Of a stretch of 64,000 nt of DNA, positions 18,689-26,675 are shown piece by piece. The first letter of the stretch is position 1, and each line of letters opens with the position of its first letter. The notes beneath the pieces are model-generated. The model ran no database searches. It saw only the letters and a program-made list of their open reading frames with translations, and was not told where the DNA came from. Position numbers and translations under genes: made by a program. Source of the stretch: Allobosea sp. (lineage in GTDB: Bacteria; Pseudomonadota; Alphaproteobacteria; Rhizobiales; Beijerinckiaceae); the NCBI RefSeq assembly GCF_017308075.1, contig NZ_JAFKFX010000032.1, positions 124,001 through 188,000 of the forward strand. The letters are read 5' to 3'.

Positions 18689-19150
18689 TCAGCCCGCCGC
18701 CCGCTCGATCGCTTCCATGTCGTCGTCGTCGAAGCCGAAATGGTGGCCGATCTCGTGCACCAGGACATGGGTCACGATCGCCCCCAGGCTCTCGTCATGT
18801 TCCGCCCAGTAATCGAGGATCGGGCGGCGGTAGAGATGGATGGTGTTGGGCATCTGCCCGGTCTGCGGCGCATAGCCCTGCTGCGGCAGGCCGACGCCGG
18901 AGAACAGGCCGAGCAGGTCGAACGGGCTCTCCGCCTCGAGCTCCTTCAGGACATCGTCCTCGGGAAACTCGGTGACGTTGATGATCAGGTCGGCGCAGAG
19001 CTTGCGGAAATCCTCAGGCAGGCGGTCATAGGCTGCCTGCGCGAGGATCTCGAACTCGGCGCCCGACGGTGCGCGCACGCCGTCCCAGTCGAGCCCTTGC
19101 GAGCTTTCCGCCGGGGCGGAGGCCTTGATCGAGGGAACGCTTGCCATCAA
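18689..19150 (-). CDS. Zincin-like metallopeptidase family protein
   Basis: A 153-residue protein ending in the zinc motif [13 protein letters not shown] (HExxH with downstream acidic residues), as in the minimal zincin-1 family of short actinobacterial/proteobacterial predicted metalloproteases. [22 protein letters not shown] upstream of it is also typical (split here for length). There is no signal peptide, so it acts in the cytoplasm on unknown targets. It lies between leuC and leuD, 47 bp from leuD, and is probably transcribed with them. Confidence 0.85.
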   Translation of the reverse strand: MMASVPSIKASAPAESSQGLDWDGVRAPSGAEFEILAQAAYDRLPEDFRKLCADLIINVTEFPEDDVLKELEAESPFDLLGLFSGVGLPQQGYAPQTGQMPNTIHLYRRPILDYWAEHDESLGAIVTHVLVHEIGHHFGFDDDDMEAIERAAG

Positions 19151-19160
19151 ACGCCTGCCA

Positions 19161-19406
19161 TCACCAGATCTTCAATTGGTATCCGAGCCACCAGGACAGG
19201 CCGATGAAGGCGATCAGGGAGAGCCCGCGGCCGATACGACGGCCCCAGAGCTCGATCTTGTCGCCTTCCGGCGCGTCCTTGCCGGAGAAATGGTCGGCGG
19301 CGCGGCCCATGGACGAACCGAGGAAGCTCTCGGAATCGCGCTTGACGCGGTCCAGGGTCTCCTTGGCTTCGCCAGCACGGGCGGCCTCGCGGGGATCGGT
19401 GCTCAT
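19161..19406 (-). CDS. Small single-span membrane protein
   Basis: An 81-residue protein with a charged N-terminal 55 residues and one C-terminal membrane helix (about residues 60-77, ending WWLGYQLKIW). It matches no family I recognise. It sits 10 bp upstream of the metallopeptidase gene and 27 bp downstream of leuC, which places it in the leuC-leuD unit. The strong GC bias at third codon positions supports it as a real gene. Confidence 0.7.
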   Translation of the reverse strand: MSTDPREAARAGEAKETLDRVKRDSESFLGSSMGRAADHFSGKDAPEGDKIELWGRRIGRGLSLIAFIGLSWWLGYQLKIW

Positions 19407-19433
19407 GACGTCCTCCCGCGACCGCCTCGCGCT

Positions 19434-20852
19434 TCAGCCCAGCGTGCGCACGTCGACGAAGTGGCCGGCCAGCGCCGCAGCCGCCGCCATGGCGGGGGAG
19501 ACGAGGTGGGTACGGCCACGATAGCCCTGCCGGCCCTCGAAATTGCGGTTCGAGGTCGAGGCGGCGCGCTGGCCCGGCTTGAGCTGGTCGGGGTTCATGC
19601 CGAGGCACATCGAGCAGCCCGGCTCGCGCCATTCGAAGCCGGCGGCGATCAGGATCTTGTCGATGCCTTCGGCCTCGGCCTGCTGCTTCACCAGGCCCGA
19701 GCCCGGCACCACCATGGCGTAGTCCAGGCTGGCATGGATCTTCTTGCCCTCGACGATCTTGGCGACGGCGCGCAGATCCTCGATCCGGCCATTGGTGCAG
19801 GAGCCGATCCAGATCACGTCGAGCGGGATGTCGGTCATCTTGGTGCCGGCGGTCAGGCCCATATATTCGAGCGCCCGCTTCTTCGAGGCGCGCTTGACCT
19901 CGTCGGCGATCTGATCGGGATCCGGCACGGCGCCGGCGACCGAGATCACGTCCTCGGGGCTCGTGCCCCAGGAGACGATCGGCGGCAGGTTGTTGGCGTC
20001 GAGCTTGACGATGCGGTCGAAATGCGCGCCCTCGTCGGAGCGCAGCGTCTCCCAGTAGCGCACGGCCTCGTCCCAGGCGGCGCCCTGCGGTGCCCGCGGC
20101 CGGCCCTCGAGATAGGCGAAGGCCTTCTCGTCGGGGGCGACCATGCCGGCGCGCGCGCCGCCCTCGATCGCCATGTTGCAGACGGTCATCCGCCCTTCCA
20201 TGGTGAGGGCGCGGATGGCGTCGCCGGCATATTCGATCACCGAGCCGGTGCCGCCGGCGGTGCCGATCTCGCCGATGATGGCGAGGGTGATGTCCTTGGC
20301 GGTGACGCCCTTGGCCAGCGTGCCGTCCACCTGGACGAGCATGTTCCTGGCCTTCTTCTGGATCAGCGTCTGGGTCGCGAGCACATGCTCGACCTCTGAG
20401 GTGCCGATGCCGTGTGCCAGTGCGCCGAAAGCGCCATGCGTCGAGGTGTGGCTGTCGCCGCAGACGATGGTCGTGCCGGGCAGGGTGAAGCCCTGCTCGG
20501 GGCCGACGATGTGGACGATGCCCTGGCGGATATCGAGCTCATCGAAATACAGGACGCCGAATTCCTTGGCGTTCTTGGCCAGAGCCTCGACCTGGATGCG
20601 GCTCTCCTCCTCGGCGATACCCTTGCTGCGGTCGGTGGTCGGGATGTTGTGGTCGACGACGGCGAGCGTCTTCTCCGGCGCGTGGACCTTGCGGCCGCTC
20701 ATGCGCAGCCCTTCGAACGCCTGCGGGCTGGTGACCTCATGGACGAGGTGGCGGTCGATATAGAGCAGGCAGGTGCCGTCGTCCTGGCGGTCGACGACAT
20801 GGTCGTCGAAAATCTTGTCGTAGAGTGTGGTCGGGGCTTTGGTCGCAGTCAT
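19434..20852 (-). CDS. leuC: 3-isopropylmalate dehydratase large subunit
   Basis: A 472-residue aconitase-family protein of standard LeuC length. The [4Fe-4S] ligands lie in GSCTNGR and the CSMCLG segment near the C-terminus, and [19 protein letters not shown] is the substrate site. The start [18 protein letters not shown] follows the sequence expected for LeuC. The longer upstream frame is a low-complexity extension. It heads the leuC-membrane protein-metallopeptidase-leuD unit. Confidence 0.96.
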   Translation of the reverse strand: MTATKAPTTLYDKIFDDHVVDRQDDGTCLLYIDRHLVHEVTSPQAFEGLRMSGRKVHAPEKTLAVVDHNIPTTDRSKGIAEEESRIQVEALAKNAKEFGVLYFDELDIRQGIVHIVGPEQGFTLPGTTIVCGDSHTSTHGAFGALAHGIGTSEVEHVLATQTLIQKKARNMLVQVDGTLAKGVTAKDITLAIIGEIGTAGGTGSVIEYAGDAIRALTMEGRMTVCNMAIEGGARAGMVAPDEKAFAYLEGRPRAPQGAAWDEAVRYWETLRSDEGAHFDRIVKLDANNLPPIVSWGTSPEDVISVAGAVPDPDQIADEVKRASKKRALEYMGLTAGTKMTDIPLDVIWIGSCTNGRIEDLRAVAKIVEGKKIHASLDYAMVVPGSGLVKQQAEAEGIDKILIAAGFEWREPGCSMCLGMNPDQLKPGQRAASTSNRNFEGRQGYRGRTHLVSPAMAAAAALAGHFVDVRTLG

Positions 20853-20943
20853 GGGCTTCGTGCCTTCGGTACGGAAATCGAACTGGGTGGCCGGGCGGGC
20901 CGGGGCGCGTGAGGCGGGCCTGTCGCCGGCCGGACGGCCGGTC

Positions 20944-21120
20944 TCAGGCCTGGCTAAGGCCGGCTGCGAGCGAAGCGGTGAAGCGGCCGAAGAAGCGCCA
21001 GGGCAGGCGGGCGTGGTCATGCAACGCGGCAAAGCCCTGCGTCGTCGGGAAGCGGCGCGGATTCAGCGTGCGGCGCAGCACGCGCCGGCAACCGTCCTGA
21101 ATGTGCGGCTTCTTGTTCAT
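20944..21120 (-). CDS. Candidate 58-residue protein upstream of leuC
   Basis: An ATG at 21120 opens 58 codons ([17 protein letters not shown]...) closing at 20944. About 86 percent of codons end in G or C, as in neighbouring real genes. The product is basic and matches nothing I know. No good ribosome site precedes it, which lowers confidence. Leucine codons are not clustered, so it is not an obvious attenuation leader for leuC, which begins 91 bp downstream. The rest of 20853-21341 shows no other gene, only likely promoter sequence. Confidence 0.35.
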   Translation of the reverse strand: MNKKPHIQDGCRRVLRRTLNPRRFPTTQGFAALHDHARLPWRFFGRFTASLAAGLSQA

Positions 21121-21341
21121 GGCGTGGTTCTATCAGTTCCAATCTGCGGCGGCAACGCGAAGCGGCGGCAGAGCGCCCTTGCGGCAGCCGCGTATTGGCG
21201 CGCCGAAAGGGTGCTGGATAGAAATCGAGGCGCGGACCCGCTCCTGCCGCAAAATTACTTCCCGATGCGGCCGGACATGCTTTAACGGCTCCGGGTGTTC
21301 CGCAACGACAGGCTGCGGCCCGACAATGACAGGATTACGAG

Positions 21342-21740
21342 ATGGCGCGCTTCTTTCCCTTCATGCTGCTGGCGGTCGTCGCCTACGGCGTCGCGGTCGC
21401 CGCCATGGGCGTGCCGCTCTCGCGCGAACTCCTGAATCTTGCGCTGCCGTCCGGCTCGGTCTTCACCCTGACGATGAGCGAGCTCCTGCTCTCGATCTCG
21501 ACCATCGTGTTGTTCTTCGAGATCATGAACGCGACCAGTGCCAAATCGAGCTCGATCTTCAATCACGGCCTGTCGCTGGTGCTGTTCATCGCCTGCGGGC
21601 TGATCTTCCTGTTCGTTCCGGGCTTCGGCACCGGCACTTTCCTGATCATCACGCTGATGTCGCTGGTCGACGTCGTCGCCGGCTATTCGATCAGTATCCT
21701 GACGGCGCGGCGCGACATGACCTTCGGCAATCAGGAGTAG
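21342..21740 (+). CDS. Conserved-type hypothetical membrane protein
   Basis: A 132-residue protein with four predicted membrane helices (about residues 5-25, 40-62, 72-92 and 96-118). The ends are short and hydrophilic. The stretch EIMNATSAKSSSIFNHGLS between helices two and three is the most distinctive part. I recognise no function. It is transcribed alone, divergent from leuC, and followed by a cloverleaf-type intergenic repeat. Confidence 0.8.
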   Translation: MARFFPFMLLAVVAYGVAVAAMGVPLSRELLNLALPSGSVFTLTMSELLLSISTIVLFFEIMNATSAKSSSIFNHGLSLVLFIACGLIFLFVPGFGTGTFLIITLMSLVDVVAGYSISILTARRDMTFGNQE

Positions 21741-21811
21741 GACGTAGTTCCGCCATCGCTCTTTGGGGGGACGCGAGCCGTTGAGCCCCGAAGTCGGACC
21801 GGATTTTTTCC

Positions 21812-21902
21812 GTCATGGTCGGGCTTGTCCCGACCATCCACGTCTTCTCTGCGCGAGAGCGATGCTCAAGACGTGGATGCTCGCCACAAGGGCGAGCATG
21901 AC
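21812..21902. repeat. Cloverleaf-like intergenic repeat, copy A
   Basis: This 91-bp element is closed by GTCA/TGAC. A first hairpin is ATGGTCGGG-CTTGT-CCCGACCAT, a central stem pairs CCACGTCTT with AAGACGTGG, and a second hairpin is TGCTCGCC-ACAAG-GGCGAGCA. The same architecture and wording recur at 34557, 40252, 40793 and, inverted, 52364. It lies between two convergent genes. Confidence 0.85.
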
Positions 21903-21937
21903 GAGCGGGAATTCGGGAGCGGGCTGACGGCTGCGAC

Positions 21938-22786
21938 CTAGAGCTCGCTGCGCAGCTCCCAGAGCTCCGGGAAGAAGGAGCGCTCCAGCGCCGTTCTCAG
22001 GAACTTGACGCCGCTGGAGCCGCCGGTGCCGGGCTTGAAGCCGATGATGCGCTCCACCGTCTTCATGTGGCGGAAGCGCCATTGCTGGAACTGGTCCTCG
22101 ACGTCGACCAGTTCCTCGGCGAGCTCGTAGAGGTCGAAATAGCGATGGGTGTCGCGATAGACCGTGAGCCAGGCCGCGCGCACCGCCGGGTTCGAGACAT
22201 GGGGCTGGCGCCAGTCGCGCTCCAGGCATTCGGCCGGCACCGGCAGGCCGTGCCGGGCGAGCAGCCGCAAGGCCTCGTCATAGAGGCTCGGCGCCGCCAG
22301 CAGCGCTTCGAGATGGGCGTGATGCGCCTCATGGTGCTTGTGCATCGCCAGCATGCGCGGGTCCTTGGCCCCCAGCCGGAATTCGAGGGCGCGGTACTGG
22401 TAGGACTGGAAGCCGGAGGATTGGCCGAGCGCGCCGCGGAAGGCGAGATAGTCGGCCGGTGTCATCGTCGAGAGCACGTCCCAGGCGCTGATCAGCTGGG
22501 CCTGGATGCGTGAGACCCGCGCCAGCGACTTGAACGCCGGCTGCAATTCGTCGTCGCGAAGCGCGGCGATGGCGCCGTCGAGCTCATGGGTCGCGAGCTT
22601 GAGCCAGAGCTCCTGGACCTGGTGGATGGTGATGAACAGCAGTTCGTCGGGGGCGTCGCTGAGCGGCTTCTGCGCCGCGAGCAAGAGGTCGAGACCGAGA
22701 TAGGAGCCGTAGTCCATCCGGTCCTTGAAATCGGTCGTCATGCCGGGCTCGATCCGGCTGCCCGTGCTGCCTGTATTGCCCGTCAT
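21938..22786 (-). CDS. kynA: Tryptophan 2,3-dioxygenase
   Basis: A 282-residue heme enzyme that opens L-tryptophan to N-formylkynurenine in the cytoplasm. YGSYLGLDLLL, HQVQELWLKL and the axial-histidine region FRHMKTVERIIGFKPGTGG (His240) are all present, and its length is typical. The start at 22786 is supported by AAGGAGG five bases upstream. It is divergent from a kynureninase-like gene across about 100 bp, so both are probably controlled together. No formamidase gene (kynB) is in the window. Confidence 0.95.
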   Translation of the reverse strand: MTGNTGSTGSRIEPGMTTDFKDRMDYGSYLGLDLLLAAQKPLSDAPDELLFITIHQVQELWLKLATHELDGAIAALRDDELQPAFKSLARVSRIQAQLISAWDVLSTMTPADYLAFRGALGQSSGFQSYQYRALEFRLGAKDPRMLAMHKHHEAHHAHLEALLAAPSLYDEALRLLARHGLPVPAECLERDWRQPHVSNPAVRAAWLTVYRDTHRYFDLYELAEELVDVEDQFQQWRFRHMKTVERIIGFKPGTGGSSGVKFLRTALERSFFPELWELRSEL

Positions 22787-22815
22787 CGCGGCCTCCTTGC
22801 CTGCGATCCGGCGCC

Positions 22816-22844
22816 TTGACGCAAGGTGGGGGCCGGATATTTTA
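22816..22844 (+). promoter_or_regulatory. Promoter of the kynureninase-like gene
   Basis: TTGACG at 22816-22821 is followed after 16-17 bases by TATTTT/ATTTTA. The adjoining sequence TTTTAAGTTTAAAGTATTT is the only AT-rich patch in the kynA-kynU gap and contains tandem TTTAA units. It may be the binding site of a tryptophan- or kynurenine-responsive regulator. Confidence 0.5.
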
Positions 22845-22889
22845 AGTTTAAAGTATTTCGACGGGCGGACAAGCTGCGGCGAGGTTGCG

Positions 22890-24113
22890 ATGACGGTTTC
22901 CGGTGAGATTGCTGCGGTGGCGACGCCGGAGACAGGTGCTCCGCCCTTCGACCTTGCTACGGAGTTCTCGCGCTTTCGCCAGAACTGGCCGGAGCGGCTG
23001 CATTTCGCGGCGCACAGCCATCATTTCTGGCCGGACGCCACGCGCGCCGCCCATTTGCGCTGCTGGGACGACGCGGCCCGGCTGGTCGACGGCAAATGGG
23101 AAGAGGTGCTCGGCCCGGTCTGGCAGCGTGTCGCGCAAGGCATCGCGAAGCATCTGAACCTGCCGGGAACCGACGGGCTCGTGCCGGCGAGCAACACGCA
23201 TGAATTCGTCAACCGGCTGCTTTCCTGCCTGCCGCGCGAACGCAAGCCCCGCATCCTGACGAGCGATGCCGAGTTCCACTCCTTCCGCCGGCAGGTGGAG
23301 CGGCTCGCCGAAGACGGGCTGGTCGAACTCGTCGCGGTGCCGGCCGAGCCCTTCGCGAGCTTGCCGGAGCGGCTGGTCGCAGCGGCAAGAGCCGATGCCG
23401 GCATCGACATGGTCTTCGTCAGCCAGGTCCAGTTCAATTCCGGCTATGCGCTGACGAATCTGGACGCGCTGGTCGAGGGCGTCTCGGCGCCCGGTCGCCT
23501 CGTCGTCATCGACGGCTATCACGGCTTCCTGGCGCGGCCGACCGATCTCTCCGGCATCGCCGACAAGGCCTTCTACATCGCCGGCGGCTACAAATACGCG
23601 ATGTCGGGCGAGGGCGCCTGCTTCATGCATTGCCCGCCGGGCTTCGGCATGCGGCCGCGCGACACGGGTTGGTACGCTTCGTTCGGCGCGCTCGCGGGCC
23701 CGCAGGGCGAGATCGGCTATGCGCAGAATGGCTGGCGCTTCATGGGCGCGACCTTCGATCCATCCGGCCTCTACCGCATGGGTGCGGTGTTCGACTGGCT
23801 CGACGGCCATGCGCTCGATGCCGCGCAGATCCATGCCCATGCGCTGGCGCTGCAGGCGATCGTTGCCGACGGGCTGGCGCGGCGGCCCTGCGGTGTACTC
23901 GCGCTCGAGAATCTCGTCGTGCCGCTGCAGGAAACGGCACGCGGCAACTTCCTGACCTTCCGCCATGCCGATGCGGCTCTCTGGCATGAAAAGCTCAGGC
24001 AGGCCGGCATCACCGTCGATTTGCGCGGAGACCGTCTGCGTCTCGGCTTCGGACTCTACCAGAATGCCGCCGATGCCGAAGCCCTGCTCGCGCGGCTGGC
24101 GAGCCTCGCCTAG
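22890..24113 (+). CDS. kynU: Kynureninase-like PLP enzyme (class V fold)
   Basis: A 407-residue fold-type I PLP enzyme. The cofactor lysine lies in GGYKYAMSGEG (Lys235), matching the kynureninase pattern KY-x(2)-G-x-G, with IDGYHGF as the upstream aspartate motif. Kynureninase cleaves kynurenine to anthranilate and alanine. Overall wording is closer to the general class V aminotransferase-like group than to classical KynU. The functional call therefore rests partly on its position beside kynA. The start MTVSGEIAAV follows GCGAGG. Confidence 0.72.
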   Translation: MTVSGEIAAVATPETGAPPFDLATEFSRFRQNWPERLHFAAHSHHFWPDATRAAHLRCWDDAARLVDGKWEEVLGPVWQRVAQGIAKHLNLPGTDGLVPASNTHEFVNRLLSCLPRERKPRILTSDAEFHSFRRQVERLAEDGLVELVAVPAEPFASLPERLVAAARADAGIDMVFVSQVQFNSGYALTNLDALVEGVSAPGRLVVIDGYHGFLARPTDLSGIADKAFYIAGGYKYAMSGEGACFMHCPPGFGMRPRDTGWYASFGALAGPQGEIGYAQNGWRFMGATFDPSGLYRMGAVFDWLDGHALDAAQIHAHALALQAIVADGLARRPCGVLALENLVVPLQETARGNFLTFRHADAALWHEKLRQAGITVDLRGDRLRLGFGLYQNAADAEALLARLASLA

Positions 24114-24175
24114 CGCGAGCGCTAGCCAGGGCGGGTGCTCGCAGGCCTTCCCCGAGCGACGCCCTGAAACGCAAA

Positions 24176-24197
24176 ACGCGGCCCCGAGGGACCGCGT
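24176..24197 (-). terminator. Intrinsic terminator of rplS
   Basis: On the minus strand ACGCGGTCC-CTCG-GGGCCGCGT forms a 9-bp stem with one G-T pair, followed by TTTGCGTTT. It begins 25 bp after the rplS stop. Confidence 0.7.
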
Positions 24198-24222
24198 TCC
24201 GTCATATTTCAGGCTGCGAGGC

Positions 24223-24618
24223 TTACTTGCCGCCGTTCTTGGCACCCTTGGTGCCCTTGGCCTCGACGCGCTCGGCGATACGGGCCGACTTGCCGCGACG
24301 ATCGCGCAGGTAATACAGCTTGGCGCGGCGAACCTTGCCCTTGCGGACGACCTTGATCGAGTCGAGGTTCGGCGAATAGAGCGGGAAGACGCGCTCGACG
24401 CCCTCGCCATAGGAAATCTTGCGGACGGTGAAGCTCTCGTTGAGGCCGCCGCCATTGCGGGCGATGCAGACGCCCTCATAGGCCTGGACGCGGCTGCGCT
24501 CGCCTTCCTTGACCTTGACGTTGACCTGCACGGTGTCGCCGGGCTGGAAATGCGGGATTTCCTTGCTCTGGGCGAGCTTGGCGATCTGCTCCTGGTCGAG
24601 CTGCTCGATGATGTTCAT
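24223..24618 (-). CDS. rplS: 50S ribosomal protein L19
   Basis: A 131-residue protein with all L19 hallmarks: [37 protein letters not shown] and [21 protein letters not shown]19 sits at the 30S-50S interface. [11 protein letters not shown] is the expected start, preceded by GGAGAGACCC. In most proteobacteria rplS directly follows trmD. Here trmD lies 18 kb away on the opposite strand and rplS is alone with its own terminator. Confidence 0.97.
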   Translation of the reverse strand: MNIIEQLDQEQIAKLAQSKEIPHFQPGDTVQVNVKVKEGERSRVQAYEGVCIARNGGGLNESFTVRKISYGEGVERVFPLYSPNLDSIKVVRKGKVRRAKLYYLRDRRGKSARIAERVEAKGTKGAKNGGK

Positions 24619-24832
24619 GGGTCTCTCCATGGCCGTGTTCGCGCTGAGCGCGGGCGTTACGGCTCGCTGTTTTCAGTTGAGAGCGCGGCCATACAGGAGC
24701 GTGGCGGGTTTGTCGAGATGGCGGCGGTGCCGCAGGCGGCATGAAACGGCCGCGCTTGTGACAGGGCTTGCGCGAGAATAGCAGAATCGGATGCGGTGAG
24801 CCACGGGTGGCGGTGCGACGGGGTAGAGCAGA

Positions 24833-25573
24833 GTGGCGGATATCGTGAGCTACGCCTCCCTGTTCACGCTGCTGGTCGGGCTGGTTGCCGGCGTCGTCAG
24901 CGGCGTGGTCGGGACCGGTTCGTCGATCATGCTGCTGCCGGTGCTGGTCTGGTCCTTCGGGCCGAAGCAGGCGGTGCCGATCATGGCCGTTGCTGCGGTG
25001 ATGGCGAATCTCGCGCGTGTCCTCGCCTGGTGGCGCGAGGTCGACTGGCGCGCCTTCCTGGCCTATGCGCTGCCCGGCATTCCGGCGGCGATGCTGGGCG
25101 CGAGCACGCTGCTGCGCCTACCCTCGGCCGCGATCGATATCGGGCTCGGCCTGTTCTTCCTCGCGATGATTCCCGGCCGGCGTTGGCTCGAGGCGCGGCG
25201 GATCAGGCTCTCGCTCGGGCAGCTCGGCTTGGCTGGAGCCGTGATCGGCTTCTTGACCGGGCTCGTGCTCTCGACCGGCCCGCTCAGCATCCCCGCCTTC
25301 ATGGCCTATGGGCTGACCAAGGGGGCGCTGCTCTCGACCGAGGCCGCGACCTCGCTGTTCATCTACGTCACCAAGGTCGCGACCTTCCGCTCGCTCGGCG
25401 CGATGCCGCTCGCCATCTTCGCCAAGGGACTGATCGTCGGGGCCTCGCTGATGCTTGGCACCTTCGCCGGCAAGGCGCTGGTGATGCGCATGGACCGGGG
25501 GACCTTCCAGCTCCTGCTCGACGGCATGATGCTGTTCTCGGGGCTCTTCCTGATCGCAGCCGCTTTCCGCTGA
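24833..25573 (+). CDS. Sulfite exporter TauE/SafE family protein
   Basis: A 246-residue inner-membrane protein with about seven to eight helices. The family hallmark GVVSGVVGTGSSIMLLPVLVW comes early and a second repeat, LTGLVLSTGPLSIPAFMAYG, near residue 145. The start is a GTG (GTG GCG GAT ATC). Members export sulfite, sulfoacetate or related organosulfonates, or serve sulfur metabolism in other ways, and no neighbour narrows this. Confidence 0.88.
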   Translation: MADIVSYASLFTLLVGLVAGVVSGVVGTGSSIMLLPVLVWSFGPKQAVPIMAVAAVMANLARVLAWWREVDWRAFLAYALPGIPAAMLGASTLLRLPSAAIDIGLGLFFLAMIPGRRWLEARRIRLSLGQLGLAGAVIGFLTGLVLSTGPLSIPAFMAYGLTKGALLSTEAATSLFIYVTKVATFRSLGAMPLAIFAKGLIVGASLMLGTFAGKALVMRMDRGTFQLLLDGMMLFSGLFLIAAAFR

Positions 25574-25663
25574 TTGCAGCGCCGGCAACCGGCGCACACG
25601 CTTCCGGCCGGCGCTCGCCGGTTGTAAGGAGGGCGAAAGGCCCGTCGTCCGGAGTTCAGTGAA

Positions 25664-26452
25664 ATGTCGGATAGCTCGATCAGGACCGTTCTCGTCACCG
25701 GCGCGGCGCGCGGCATCGGGCTGGCGACGGTCAAGCGCTTCCTCGCCGACAACTGGCGCGTCGCCCTGCTCGACATCGACGCGCATGGCCTCGGCGAAGC
25801 GATGGCGCAGCTCGATGCGCCGACGGTGACGCTGTCGCTGGTCTGCGACGTTGCTGATCCCGCCGGGGTCGCGGCGGCTGTCGACGCGACGGTCGAGCGC
25901 TTCGACCGGCTCGACGCCCTCGTCAACAATGCCGGGACGGCGGTGTTCAAGCCATTGCTCGAGACCACCCATCAGGAATGGCAGCGCGTGCTCGACGTCA
26001 ACCTGACCGGGCCGTTCCTGACCACCCAGGCCGCCGCTCCGGCGATGGCCGACAATGGCGGCGGTGCGATCGTCAACATCACCTCGATCTCGGGCCTGCG
26101 GGCCTCGACGCTGCGGGTCGCCTACGGCACCAGCAAGGCGGCGCTCGCCCATCTCACCAAGCAGCAGGCGGCAGAGCTCGCCGGGCTCGGCATTCGCGTC
26201 AACGCGGTCGCGCCCGGCCCGGTCGAGACCGCCATGGCCAAGGCGGTGCATTCGCCGGAGATCCGCGCCGACTATCACGACGCGATCCCGCTCGCCCGCT
26301 ACGGGCTGGAGGAGGAGCTCGCCGAGGCGATCTTCTTCCTGTGCAGCGACAAGGCGAGTTACATCACCGGCCAGGTGCTCGCCGTCGATGGCGGCTTCGA
26401 CGCGGTCGGCATCGGCCTGCCGACCCTGCGCGGGCAGCGACGCAACCGCTGA
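25664..26452 (+). CDS. Short-chain dehydrogenase/reductase
   Basis: A 262-residue classical SDR. TGAARGIG (residues about 12-19) binds NAD(P), NNAG is near residue 88, and the active site shows ITSISG followed by YGTSK. The C-terminal VLAVDGGF is typical of FabG/glucose-dehydrogenase-like members. The substrate is unknown. It follows the TauE gene by 90 bp on the same strand. The 223-bp stretch after it (26453-26675) is GC-rich and shows nothing recognisable except the next ribosome site, GAAGGAGG. Confidence 0.9.
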   Translation: MSDSSIRTVLVTGAARGIGLATVKRFLADNWRVALLDIDAHGLGEAMAQLDAPTVTLSLVCDVADPAGVAAAVDATVERFDRLDALVNNAGTAVFKPLLETTHQEWQRVLDVNLTGPFLTTQAAAPAMADNGGGAIVNITSISGLRASTLRVAYGTSKAALAHLTKQQAAELAGLGIRVNAVAPGPVETAMAKAVHSPEIRADYHDAIPLARYGLEEELAEAIFFLCSDKASYITGQVLAVDGGFDAVGIGLPTLRGQRRNR

Positions 26453-26675
26453 GCCGCGAGCTAGCAGCCGCGACAACATTCTCCTTGCGCGCGCCCGCAT
26501 TCGGCGCGAACCTTCGGCTCGACATCCCTCTTCGACGGCCGCCCGACCCTGTCGGGCCCGAGCGACCGCCGCCTTCCCGGCGTGGGCGCTTTCCGGTCCC
26601 GCCGGTTTTCCGCCGCCGGGAGCGGGGGCCTTCGGCCTTGATGCCCTCACGCGGCCATAACCGAAGGAGGACGAC

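Noticed and set aside
20853-21341. Leucine attenuator leader peptide upstream of leuC
   Set aside because: No short frame with clustered leucine codons and no terminator/antiterminator pair was seen. The 58-codon frame has only six scattered leucines.
21812-21902. Possible tRNA or tRNA-like gene because of the three-arm fold
   Set aside because: No anticodon or T-loop consensus (GTTCRANNC), no CCA end, and the same sequence recurs several times between genes. It is an extragenic repeat.
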